Shown: positions 1 through 9,520, counted from the stretch's first letter. The stretch is DNA of 64,000 nt from Atopobiaceae bacterium (GCA_022482785.1 JAKVON010000001.1:1-64000), one strand, 5' to 3'. Numbers and translations are program-made. Notes: generated from the sequence alone by a model not told the origin.

Positions 1-527
1 GAAGCTGGCGGAGTTCATGAGCCCAGTAACGGTGTTTGCCGTCTTTCCATCTGTCAGAACATCGTCGAGATTGCTCTGCTCAGAGCTCGCAACGCTAATC
101 GCCGATGCCTCGTTGATGTTGTAGAGTGCGGTCACGCGCTGGTTGTACAGGCGCGACCACTTGGATGCATCCTTTGAGGCATCAGTGGACTTGAGCTGCT
201 CGACCGCATCGACGTATGCCTGGCATACTTGCCAAATGTCTCATCTTCGAACTGGGAGTCCTTGTACTTTGAAACGGCATCATATTCAGCCGTGATGGCC
301 GTGACAAGTTGGTCAGAGGTTGCAGTACCACCGTTTTTGTTGATGGGATCAGTGATGGCCCACCTGGCCTGGAGCCCCGCTGCAACATCTTTAGAGAACA
401 CCTCACTGGAGATGGGCTGGTTTGTGACAGTTCCTCCCGACGCCTCCGTCGACGGGGAGCAGCCCCCAAGAGCAGCGACGATCAGTACGGCCATAGCGAA
501 AAAAGCAAACACCCAACGTCTTTTCAT
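1..527 (-). CDS. putative lipoprotein, 3' end off the window, one frameshift near 220-240
   Basis: MKRRWVFAFFAMAVLIVAALGGCSPS signal peptide with lipobox LGGC; reading continues in another frame as ...YVDAVEQLKSTDASKDASKWSRLYNQRVTALYNINEASAISVASSEQSNLDDV... to the window edge. Confidence 0.7.
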
Positions 528-740
528 GCCTGTCATCCCCTTGCAATGGATAGAGAGCTCACCTTGCAAGAAGGATACGAGCAGGGGTGGACATAAAAGA
601 GTAGAAACGATGCGACGCGAAGACGATGGAGGATGTCTATACATTAGATTCGCTGTTCGCATGTACTAGATGCAGATTGTCGGGTATTTCATAAACCGAC
701 AGGCAAGCTCCAGCAATCAATGCTCGAAAAAAGGAGACCC

Positions 741-1412
741 ATGGGCATTCTCGCGAGCATCGCGCTTCACGCAGCAGAGGACATTGCAATGAGAGCTGCA
801 GTGGACGTAGCCGAAAAATCCGATGAACGCCAAGACGAGAGAATCGAATCGACACAAAAGGCAACACCCAAGGCAATTCATTTTGTAATTAAGCAGCGAA
901 AGGACACCATTCGAGAGCGCTTCGAAGTTTTTGATGATGACGACAATCTCGCCTACGTTGCAAAAGGCGAGTTGATCTCAGCAAAAAGAAAGGCTCATGT
1001 TTTCGATTCCGAACGCAACGAGCTAGGCGTCGTTGCCGAAAAGCTCTTGACGATTCGATCTCCATTTGACACCTGCATAGACCCTGTTGACTTCGGTCTA
1101 GAGGTGTTCGGATCACAGACAGTCAGAATGAGTTCTGATAATGGCTTCGATTTCGAATTAGATAACGGTTGGAGCCTGAAATCTGGCTCTGGCGAGTTGC
1201 CATATTACGTTACGAACGGACATGGCAAAACCATACTCAGATTTGGACACTATTCAAAGGTCTTCGAAGGACGAGATATTTGGGCATTAACGGTAGGAAG
1301 CATGAAAGATGCGCTTCTCGGCCTGATGATCGTTCTGGCGATTGATATGAATTTCGAACCAGAAAAGAGAACCGAAGAAATGAAGGACGGCCTGGATTAC
1401 AAGCTATCCTAG
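741..1412 (+). CDS. LURP-one-related / tubby C-terminal-like family protein
   Basis: ORF with aaggag RBS before ATG 741; HFVIKQRKDTIRERFEVFDDDDNLAYVAKGE...DLWALTVGSMKDALLGLMIVLAID-type pattern. Confidence 0.6.
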   Translation: MGILASIALHAAEDIAMRAAVDVAEKSDERQDERIESTQKATPKAIHFVIKQRKDTIRERFEVFDDDDNLAYVAKGELISAKRKAHVFDSERNELGVVAEKLLTIRSPFDTCIDPVDFGLEVFGSQTVRMSSDNGFDFELDNGWSLKSGSGELPYYVTNGHGKTILRFGHYSKVFEGRDIWALTVGSMKDALLGLMIVLAIDMNFEPEKRTEEMKDGLDYKLS

Positions 1413-1995
1413 CTGTTTGTCACCAGAGGACGCTGACGTTTCTTCCGAAATCCCGTATCGTTCGATCTCCTCCTTGAAGAGGTCGCCCAGTGCTCGCTCG
1501 CCAACAGCCTCGAGGAAGGCTGCACCCATTTCCGAATTGTCAGCATACCGTTCGGAATCAGCTGCCTTTCGCTCGATAAGCTTGGTAATCCACTCATCGA
1601 CGCTGTCGTTCATAAGCAGCCGATGCACGACAACCTTGTGTACCTGACCCATTCGGTAGGCTCGCGAAATGGCTTGGTTCTCTGTAGATGGTTTAAGCTG
1701 CGGTTCGCAGAACACCACGACGCTGGCCGATTGGATATTGAGCCCTACTCCTCCCGCCGTCACTTGACAGAGCAACGTCGAGCCAGGTGCTGCCTTGGAG
1801 AATCCGTCGATAATCGCTTGTCTTTTTGAGTCTGACACCCCACCATTAATCACGCTCACGCATTTTTCTCCAAGGAGGTTTTGGGCCTCGGATAACGTTT
1901 TGAGGAAGAACGAAAAGACCAGGATCAATCTCCCCTCTTCCTGCGCATCGTTCATGATCTCAAGCAGTCTCTCAGCCTTGGCAGAGTTATCTAGC
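1404..1995 (-). pseudogene. C-terminal fragment of SNF2-family helicase, 5' part missing at IS boundary
   Basis: Helicase C-terminal motifs: LILVFSFFLKTL, QVTAGGVGLNIQSASVVVFCEPQLKPSTENQAISRAYRMGQVHKVVVHRLL; reading frame runs into the IS end at 1996. Confidence 0.85.
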
Positions 1996-3056
1996 TGTCG
2001 CGCGCCAGGACGTTGTTTACAGAATAGAAAGTGACAGGCGGGAGCCCCCAAGCTGTGGATTGTCGAGGTCTGCAGCGAGAAAGGAAGGCCCTCCCTTGTC
2101 ACAGCATCCTAACGCACGGCTGACGCCCCTGGGGCGCAGGACCCTGGCCGACAGGGTCGCGGGCGGCGAGCGCGTCGCCGACGCCGCCCGGGAGATGGGC
2201 GTCTCGAGGCAGACGGCGCGCAAGCGGCTCGCCAGGCGGCGGCGCGGCGAGCCGCTCGCGGACAGGTCGAGCAGGCCGCGGAGGTCGCTCGGGGCCACGC
2301 CTCCCGAGAGTAGGGCCGTGGCCGTCGCCGCGAGGCTCTCCCTGAGGGCGAGCTGCCTGGTCGTCTCCGCCGCCACCGGGGTGCCCGCCCGCACCTGCGC
2401 GAGGATCGTGGCGGCCGCCGGGTGCCCGGCGACCGCGGAGTACGACCCCGTCGGCGGCGGCCTCAGGCCCCGCGGGCCGGCCACGCGGGTCCGCTACGAG
2501 AGCGACGGGCCCGGCGACCTCGTCCACGTCGACGCGAGGAAGCTCGCCGGGATACCCGGAGGCGGCGGATGGAGGGCGAACGGCCGCGCCGCCGACGGCC
2601 ACCACAACGGCGCCGGCGTCCGCTGCCTCCACGTGGCGGTCGACGACAGGAGCAGGGTCTGCTACGCCGAGCCGCGCGGCGACGAGAGGAGGGCCACCTG
2701 CGTCGGCTTCCTCGGGCGGGCGGCGGCGTCCTGCGCCTCCACCGGCACGCCGGTGCGCGAGGTGATGACAGACAACGGTCCGGCCTACAGGTCGCGCGCG
2801 TTCGCCGAGGAGCTCGCCCGCCTCGGGGCGGGGCACGTCTTCACGAGGCCGCACGGCCCCTGGCAGAACGGCAAGGTCGAGAGGACGAGCCAGACGCTGG
2901 CGCGCGAGTGGGCATATGCGAGGCCCTACTCGAGCGAGGAGGAGAGGGCCGAGGCCCTCTCCTCCTTCGTCGACCACTACAATTGGGACAGGCCGCACAG
3001 CGCCTGCGGGGGCCTTCCCCCGATGTCACGCGTAAACAACGTCCTGGCAGCTAACA
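1996..3056. mobile_element. IS481-family insertion sequence
   Basis: Inverted ends TGTCGCGCGCCAGGACGTTGTTTAC (1996-2020) and TGTTAGCTGCCAGGACGTTGTTTAC (reverse complement of 3032-3056), TGT...ACA termini, both flanked by CTAG; encodes an IS481-type transposase; GC far above flanks. Confidence 0.9.
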
Positions 3057-3061
3057 CCTAG
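2060..3061 (+). CDS. IS481-family transposase (DDE/rve core); true start may be TTG 2096
   Basis: HPNARLTPLGRRTLADRVAGGERVADAAREMGVSRQTARKRLARR HTH; VHVDARKLA, VMTDNGPAYRS, RPHGPWQNGKVERTSQTLAREWAY, HYNWDRPHSACGGLPP. Confidence 0.92.
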   Translation: MSRSAARKEGPPLSQHPNARLTPLGRRTLADRVAGGERVADAAREMGVSRQTARKRLARRRRGEPLADRSSRPRRSLGATPPESRAVAVAARLSLRASCLVVSAATGVPARTCARIVAAAGCPATAEYDPVGGGLRPRGPATRVRYESDGPGDLVHVDARKLAGIPGGGGWRANGRAADGHHNGAGVRCLHVAVDDRSRVCYAEPRGDERRATCVGFLGRAAASCASTGTPVREVMTDNGPAYRSRAFAEELARLGAGHVFTRPHGPWQNGKVERTSQTLAREWAYARPYSSEEERAEALSSFVDHYNWDRPHSACGGLPPMSRVNNVLAANT

Positions 3062-3086
3062 TCAGTCAACCAGCAGGACAACAGCC

Positions 3087-3114
3087 ATTCTTACATAAGA
3101 TTCAATGTAAGAAT
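3087..3114. repeat. perfect 10-bp inverted repeat with 8-nt loop
   Basis: attcttacat-aagattca-atgtaagaat. Confidence 0.6.
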
Positions 3115-3383
3115 CTTGCAAGCCCGGGCGATCCGCAAGCGGCACCAGCAGCAGGGTGGGCTAAGGGTGAAGAAGAATTTAGCCGCAAGCTAATGCAACA
3201 TGTCAGAGCAAGGCATACCGTCCGAAATGAAGCAAACGACACGTAGGCAACTTCACCGTACGTCTCGAATAGCGCTATGACCGTCTACCGTAAACCACAG
3301 ATTACTTTCAGAAAGACACTGAGTGTTGGTAAATAATGAAACCGTGATGTTCCTGGTGCAACAACTACGTCAAGGAGCAGTAT

Positions 3384-4145
3384 ATGGTGGAAAAGGATGA
3401 GGAGTCTCCAGTTCAAGCTGGCAAAGAGGAGCAAGCCGTAGAGAGCAGTTTCAGCGAAGCGCACAAGCCCGAAGCGAAACAAGTGGATTCCTCAGCCACT
3501 TCGCCAGCAGACAAGCAGCCAAACAAGAAACCATTCGGCACCGGCAAGATTATTGTATTGGTTGCTATCGTCGTTGCTTCGGTGCTTGTATATAACGGAG
3601 TCTCAAAATTTCTTCATCCTGTGACGACTATTACAGATTCCAAGCTTGAAAAGACTGTTGAGATCGAAGATCTGTCAACAGCAGAATTCACCTACAGAGG
3701 CATTGCAGATAAAAATAAGGATGACGGGACCAATGAGTATCACGTCGCTTACTCGGCTCAAGTCAAAGTCGGAATAAACATGAGCGACATAAAATTCAAC
3801 ATCGACGATGCTAAGAAAACGGTCTCGCCAGTACTCCCAAAGGTGAGCATCACAAGTGTTGCCGTTGACACCAATTTCGATTTTATTCCAGATAATGTCG
3901 ACGCTAACCCCGACGATGTAATAGCTCTCTGCAAGGCAGACGTCGAGAATGAAGCGCAGTCGAACCCGAAGCTCTATCAGACCGCCGAGGACAACCTCAA
4001 GTCTACTGTCGAAGGGTTGCTCCTCCCAGTCCTGAAGGATGCTGGTTATACCATTTCGTGGGATGCGACAAGTAACCAGAGCGCTAGCGATGCTTCTACC
4101 GAACAGTCCACGACCAATCAGGCAGCAACCGGAAACGAGGGCTAA
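3384..4145 (+). CDS. DUF4230-like membrane-anchored protein
   Basis: single TM (GKIIVLVAIVVASVLVYNGV) then LEKTVEIEDLSTAEFTYRGIA...YSAQVKVGINMSDIKF. Confidence 0.6.
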   Translation: MVEKDEESPVQAGKEEQAVESSFSEAHKPEAKQVDSSATSPADKQPNKKPFGTGKIIVLVAIVVASVLVYNGVSKFLHPVTTITDSKLEKTVEIEDLSTAEFTYRGIADKNKDDGTNEYHVAYSAQVKVGINMSDIKFNIDDAKKTVSPVLPKVSITSVAVDTNFDFIPDNVDANPDDVIALCKADVENEAQSNPKLYQTAEDNLKSTVEGLLLPVLKDAGYTISWDATSNQSASDASTEQSTTNQAATGNEG

Positions 4146-4146
4146 G

Positions 4147-4722
4147 ATGAAAATCAATAAAAAGATTAGCCTCTGTATCGCAATCGGCTTCTGTGCGTTG
4201 GCTCTTACCGGGTGCGGTCAAAAGAGCGCTGACTTCACAGAGACAAAAGCGATCTGCGAGCTCTCGACATTAAAGAGCTATTACCACAATGTCGCAACAT
4301 CAGATCAGGATGCTACTGGCGTTCTTTCTTTCCTTACGATCGGTCACAAAAAGATTTTTATCGAGTATGAGGGGACAGTAGAGTTCGGCGTCGATGCGAG
4401 CAAGGTTGTCATCTCGTCGCCAGACTCAAATGGCGTAATCACCGTCACCATGCCCGATGCTCAAGTCCAAAGCGTTAGCCTTGATGAAAGCAGCATGTCA
4501 GCTCCGCTGACAGAAGCGGGCTTCCTGACAAACGTCACAGCAGAGGATAAAAGTAAAGCCGTAAGCGAGGCGCAAAAGAATATGACGGAACAAGCATCGC
4601 AAGACGATACCCAGAAGTATCAGGCAAAGCAACGAGCGAAGAAGCTCATCGAGGCATACATAAAGACCGTCGGAGACGAGGTCGGCAAAAGCTATTCGGT
4701 CAAATGGGTTGACGCTTCCTAA
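4147..4722 (+). CDS. DUF4230-like lipoprotein
   Basis: MKINKKISLCIAIGFCALALTGCGQ lipobox; TKAICELSTLKSYYHNVA...KKIFIEYEGTVEFGVDASKVVIS; directly follows previous CDS. Confidence 0.65.
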   Translation: MKINKKISLCIAIGFCALALTGCGQKSADFTETKAICELSTLKSYYHNVATSDQDATGVLSFLTIGHKKIFIEYEGTVEFGVDASKVVISSPDSNGVITVTMPDAQVQSVSLDESSMSAPLTEAGFLTNVTAEDKSKAVSEAQKNMTEQASQDDTQKYQAKQRAKKLIEAYIKTVGDEVGKSYSVKWVDAS

Positions 4723-5726
4723 GCCTGCCTCGCCCCGAACTCGACCCCCATTGACTCCATGAGCCTCATCGACTCCTTTGTCAGGCTCCCCTGCTCGGTA
4801 AGGATGGGAGTATCGAGAAGCGCCTTGATTGATCCGGCCGTGGTTGCCGCCTCGAGAATCACCTTCTTGGACTCAGGCGAGTAGAGCGAGTAGTCCTCTC
4901 CCTCGGTTGCGAGGATTTCCTCCATCTTGAAGATAAGAGGCAGGAACCGCGCGTCAAGCCTCGCGAGGAAGCAGTAGAACATGTAGGTACGTCGCCGTAT
5001 CGCATCGCACTGAAACCACGCGTTTCTGAGCTCGGCCACAATTTCGTCAGCCTGAGCGGAGTTGCCCTTCGCAATCTCGAGCTTCTGCTCCGACTTCTTG
5101 CTTGTAATGAGTCCCATGACCAAGAGGGCTGGCCCTGCGACGATGCCACCGAGCACCATCGCGCCGCCCGCCACTCCCAAACCACCAGCAGCGATTGATC
5201 CGCCACCGAAGAAGGCCATGGTGGCGTTCGTTGCCGCAGCACCACTCAGAGACGCGATGGCCGTTCCCGTGGAAGCGGTGGCAAGGGTTGCCGCCGCCCC
5301 GTAGGCACCGAACGCGGTCAAGGCACCGCCGGCAATGCCCGCACTCGCTCCAGCAGCAACGGTCGCGGCGAACTGGCGCATCTCCTTGAGTTCGTTGAAC
5401 GACTCCTTGTCCACATGCAGCTTCTTGAGCTCCTCCAGGCCAACTGAATCGGTAAGCTCGATATTCTTGATCCTCTCGAAACTATCGATGAACCTGCCGA
5501 TGCTGCTGCCGAGGACGAAGAGCTTCTCGTCGCCGAGACGGGCGAGCGACGTTGCGCATGCATCACGCGAGCGCTCGAGCGTCTTCTTCGCTGTGTCGAC
5601 CCGAGCGTTAGCATCATTGGTGATCTTGTTGGCCTCGTGGCTGTCCATGAGACTCTTCGTGGTCTTCTGGGCACCAGCCATCCCCGTGACGACGGCCGGA
5701 ACGATGAAGAGCAGAGGCAGGGGCAT
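4719..5726 (-). CDS. uncharacterised protein with long Gly/Ala-rich hydrophobic segment
   Basis: intact ORF; AATVAAGASAGIAGGALTAFGAYGAAATLATASTGTAIASLSGAAATNATMAFFGGGSIAAGGLGVAGGAMVLGGIVAGPALLVMGLI. Confidence 0.7.
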   Translation of the reverse strand: MPLPLLFIVPAVVTGMAGAQKTTKSLMDSHEANKITNDANARVDTAKKTLERSRDACATSLARLGDEKLFVLGSSIGRFIDSFERIKNIELTDSVGLEELKKLHVDKESFNELKEMRQFAATVAAGASAGIAGGALTAFGAYGAAATLATASTGTAIASLSGAAATNATMAFFGGGSIAAGGLGVAGGAMVLGGIVAGPALLVMGLITSKKSEQKLEIAKGNSAQADEIVAELRNAWFQCDAIRRRTYMFYCFLARLDARFLPLIFKMEEILATEGEDYSLYSPESKKVILEAATTAGSIKALLDTPILTEQGSLTKESMRLMESMGVEFGARQA

Positions 5727-5736
5727 GATTGGCCTC

Positions 5737-6501
5737 CTATTCGTCTTCTATGAGAGCACGGATGGCATCGGAAACGGCAGCGCTGCGAGCATCGAACTCC
5801 TTGGCAATCGGCTCGATATCTTTGAAGGGATGATTGCTTCGAGAGATCTTGGCCCTCTCGTTCTCAAGGTCGACGACGGTCCCGTAATAGTTCTTCATCT
5901 CTTGGAGCAACACGGGGTCGAGGTCGAGTTTAGCGCTCACAAACCGCAGGAAGTCGATTTCTTCCTCGTCGAACCCATCAAGTCCAGCGATGGTGAGGAG
6001 GTCCCAGTAGAGCACCTTCTTTTCTTGGGCATTCATGCTCAGGCCCGAGATGATGCTCTTGGCACCCATCTTCACGGCGTTCAGCTGTCCGAACTCTTCT
6101 CTGTCGGATTCAATCTGTTTGAGACATTCGTCCATCAGCTTGTTGCCGTATTCGTCAAACCCCGCGTCGAGTCCACGTCCGATTTCCGCGAGCTTGGTGC
6201 GCTCGCTCTGCGTGACATCTCCATCGGCAGCAGCTAGATAGACCATCATCCGTACGAAGGCCTCGTTCAAAGCGACGCCATCATCAGCTGGTTCGACTGG
6301 CTGTTCCTGGGTCCTAGCGAACCCCTCCTTGACATCGCCCACTGCCCTGGAAGCAAGGTTTGCCCCTTCGGTAGCGGCATCGGTAAGCGTCTGAGACACC
6401 TTATCGAGGTCGATGCTCTTGGCGCCCTCCTGCACCGCCTTTGCGCCATTGTCGATGGTCTTCTTGAGCCCATCGAGGTCAAACCCCATGAAATCGGCCA
6501 T
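5737..6501 (-). CDS. TerB-domain-like protein
   Basis: VRMMVYLAAADGDVTQSERTKLAEIGRGLD...LLTIAGLDGFDEEEIDFLRFVSAKLDLD resembles TerB-type helical repeat. Confidence 0.65.
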   Translation of the reverse strand: MADFMGFDLDGLKKTIDNGAKAVQEGAKSIDLDKVSQTLTDAATEGANLASRAVGDVKEGFARTQEQPVEPADDGVALNEAFVRMMVYLAAADGDVTQSERTKLAEIGRGLDAGFDEYGNKLMDECLKQIESDREEFGQLNAVKMGAKSIISGLSMNAQEKKVLYWDLLTIAGLDGFDEEEIDFLRFVSAKLDLDPVLLQEMKNYYGTVVDLENERAKISRSNHPFKDIEPIAKEFDARSAAVSDAIRALIEDE

Positions 6502-6509
6502 GAGCCCTC

Positions 6510-7295
6510 CTATAGCTTGAAGACGTCATCGGACGCCATCAGGTCTTCGAACTCCTCCTGGTTGTGAAACTGCTGCTCTCTCCCGAGTAGCCTTTGAAGA
6601 TTCGCATTGGCTGCGATGTAGCCATCGGCGTCGTCCGCAAGAAGCGAGCTGTCCATTGCCTCGGCTCCAGCTTCGAAGGCATCGAGGTGCTTGCCGAGAT
6701 ACTTGTCGACGAGCCTCTCCATCTCGTGGTGATACCTATCGCATTCTGCTACCGACTCCTCGCAGCGCCTCTCGATAACAATACGATGCTCATGAGCTAT
6801 CCTCGCGTCATCGGCGGCTTTGGCGTAAATTTTGTAAGTGATTGTGAAGCAGCAGATTGCAATTCCGGCCAGTGAATATTGAGCAAGAACCGCGTCAACC
6901 TCTGGAGTGAGCTCCAAACCGTATGAGCTCTTAGCCACATCGACGATTGCGGAGTTGTTGGCCACCAACAAGTCATCGAGACCGTCTTTTAGCGCCGCGG
7001 GGTAGATGCCACCCTGACAATAGTTCCCAATGAGCTTCGCAGCGCTCGCGCCTAAAGTGACCATTATTTCCGCGAGTTTCTTCGAATCTTCTTCGCTCAA
7101 TACCTCAGACAGCGCATCCTGCATACGATCTTGCACAAACCCCTCGATATCATCGATGCCGAGCGCACCCGCAGCATCTCGGACGGTCTGTTCGACGTCA
7201 ATCTTCTGACCCTTCTTCTTGTCTTCAATGAAGCCCTGGATGATGGGGAGGAGATTGATCAAATTGTCTGGACCAATGGAGATGGCCTCTTCCAT
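6510..7295 (-). CDS. uncharacterised protein, first gene of TerB-containing operon
   Basis: ORF open from 7358; likely start MEEAISIGPDNLINLL at 7295; 8-nt gap to next gene; one probable TM (SLAGIAICCFTITYKIY). Confidence 0.65.
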   Translation of the reverse strand: MEEAISIGPDNLINLLPIIQGFIEDKKKGQKIDVEQTVRDAAGALGIDDIEGFVQDRMQDALSEVLSEEDSKKLAEIMVTLGASAAKLIGNYCQGGIYPAALKDGLDDLLVANNSAIVDVAKSSYGLELTPEVDAVLAQYSLAGIAICCFTITYKIYAKAADDARIAHEHRIVIERRCEESVAECDRYHHEMERLVDKYLGKHLDAFEAGAEAMDSSLLADDADGYIAANANLQRLLGREQQFHNQEEFEDLMASDDVFKL

Positions 7296-7512
7296 AGTCT
7301 TCACTCTCGCATTTCGGAAAGGGGTTCTTGAGGACAAGCATGTAACTGCAATTATCACGTCTGTTGCCTAAGTCGATGCGCCATATCCGACGAACGGTGC
7401 CCCAGGCGTATTTCCGTTCGCGCATGATCGCCGACCGACGCCTCCGACTTCGGTTTTCCGTCTTCCGCGCCTGGTATGGTCTCCTCAGCAGATCACACCC
7501 GAGGAGCCCGCC

Positions 7513-7941
7513 ATGTACGAGTACTTCCACCCCACCACCATGGTCTCCGGCTACATGATCGTCGACCAGACCCACGACCTCATCAAGGTCACCACCGGAG
7601 CGCCGTACTTCATCGACATGGACGATGTCGTGCGCGTGGAGGACGACATGCAGATCGGCAGCGGGCGACTCAAGGGAGGCTTTCTGGGCGCCCTCGGGGG
7701 CGCGGGGATCGCGGGCTTTCCCGGCGCCATTGCCGGCTCGATCCTCACCTCGCACCGCGACGAGATCTGCAGGCACATGGCCATCCGCTTCGTCGTCAAG
7801 GAGGACGGCGGACCCACCTGCTACCGCGACATTGTCTTCCTATCCTCGAAGACCAAGGTGGACAGCACCCGATTCAGACGCGCGGCAGACGCACACGACC
7901 GCTGCGCTGACATCATCAACCTGCTTCTGGAAGACCGATAG
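7513..7941 (+). CDS. hypothetical protein with Gly-rich hydrophobic hairpin
   Basis: intact ORF MYEYFHPTTMVSGYMIVDQTHDLIKV...LKGGFLGALGGAGIAGFPGAIAGSIL. Confidence 0.55.
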   Translation: MYEYFHPTTMVSGYMIVDQTHDLIKVTTGAPYFIDMDDVVRVEDDMQIGSGRLKGGFLGALGGAGIAGFPGAIAGSILTSHRDEICRHMAIRFVVKEDGGPTCYRDIVFLSSKTKVDSTRFRRAADAHDRCADIINLLLEDR

Positions 7942-8023
7942 CGCTCCAGCCATCAGCGCAGGCCCGGAATTGTGCAGCGAATCGCGAGAAGTGCGTGAGC
8001 GCACGACATGCAGGCCTCAGCCC

Positions 8024-9254
8024 TTACTCCGACTTCGTGGCCTCGTCCGCCACGGGCATCGTTGCGCTCACGCGGCGGATGCCCACGACCATAAGCACCG
8101 CTCCCACGACGCACGCCGCGAGGCCCACGCCCACCGCCACCTTGACGCTCGCGAACTGGAACAGCGCCCCGCCCACGAGGCTCGCGATGAGCCCCCCCGA
8201 CGAGCGAGGTCAAAGCCATGAGCTACTGCCCCTTGTTCCTGTCGGCCCCCTCCACGTACTTGTTGGCGAAGTAGACCGTCGCAGGCAGGAACAGCGCGTA
8301 AGAGAACATCTGCAGCACGCTGATGGCGTAGAGCATGGGCGCGCTGCCGCACACGAGCGTGAGCGCGAACTTGACCACGAACATGACCAATGAGAAGACC
8401 AGTATCTTGTTGACGTCGAAACGTTCGAGGACCTTTGCAAAGAGGAACATGGCCGGAAGCTCGACCATGGCTTGGATGAAGATCGTCGTCCCTTGGATGG
8501 ATTCGACGGCCCCTGTGACGGACGCCGCGTCGGGCCCCAGGAAGTTGCCGATCACTTTGGCGAAGTAGGTGTTCACGAGCATGTGGCAGAAGTAGATGAG
8601 CACCATGGCGCCCACGATGATCATGAGCTGCGAATACTTCCTTATGAAGGCTCCATAGGAGATCTGCGAGACCTCCTCCTTCTCCTGGCCGGCCAGCCTT
8701 CCCGGCGTGGGCATGAGCCGCACGCTCACGAGAACGAGGGCCGCAAATCCGATGATGTAATAGAGGTAGACGCCACTGCCCACCATGCCCCAGAGCATGC
8801 CCAGAAGCTATCCTCCCACGGCATAGGCGGCAGAGCCCACCCCGCGTCCCAGGCCGTAGTTGATGGAGTGGCCGGTGTGCTCGTAGATGAAGGCCATGCT
8901 GTTGAGGAACGGCAGGCCAACGGTCTTGCTCGCCACCGCGACGACGAACAGGGCCATGAAGAGGAAGTTCCCCGTGAACAGCAGCACCGCGAGCGAGAGT
9001 GCCACGGTCACGACCATCAAGATCGAGATGAAGCCCTTCTCGTCCAGCGTCTTGGACCGATCGACGACGCCAGAGAAGACCGCCTGGCCGATGGCCGAGA
9101 GGACGCTGGCAGCGGCGATGATGATACCGATGGTGCCGTCGGCCAGGCCAGCGGCGGAAAGGTAGTTGTAGGCGTATCCCGATGAGGCGCACACAAACAT
9201 GAAGAAGGCCGCGTTCACGACGGCGTACTTCACGTTGAGGGTTCGGTTGTCCAT
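8024..9254 (-). pseudogene. MFS transporter, interrupted by two in-frame TAG codons and a frameshift
   Basis: MDNRTLNVKYAVVNAAFFMFVCASSGYAYNYLSAAGLADGTIGIII...; TAG after AYAVGG (~8808-8810) and after NKGQ (~8223-8225); 7-C run at ~8192-8198 shifts frame; C-terminus LIASLVGGALFQFASVKVAVGVGLAACVVGAVLMVVGIRRVSATMPVADEATKSE to TAA 8024. Confidence 0.75.
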
Positions 9255-9371
9255 GGCGCGGCCCCTTTCGGCACGATGGCACCCCTCTCGGGTGCCTGCC
9301 ATCGATTCTCCATTTACCTTATGCTATTAGCAACACATCGAGGGAGGATCTCGGCAGGTGGTCGTGCAGAC

Positions 9372-9466
9372 AATCGAGGGTTCTGGGCGAGCAAACGGCC
9401 AAGTATGCGGCTGAGCTGCAAATATTCGGGGGTTCTAGGCGAATCGGTCGCCCAGAACCCTCGATT
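9372..9466. repeat. intergenic repeat cluster: 19-bp perfect inverted repeat plus a degenerate middle copy
   Basis: aatcgagggttctgggcga (9372-9390) and tcgcccagaaccctcgatt (9448-9466); middle copy attcgggggttctaggcga at ~9423-9441. Confidence 0.85.
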
Positions 9467-9520
9467 CCTTGCAGACATTCCCCGGCAGGGCTCCCGGGGA
9501 GCCCCATCCGCGAGCACCAG

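Noticed and set aside
2099-2998. 299-aa minus-strand ORF inside the IS
   Set aside because: Antisense to the transposase, extreme GC composition, no domain.
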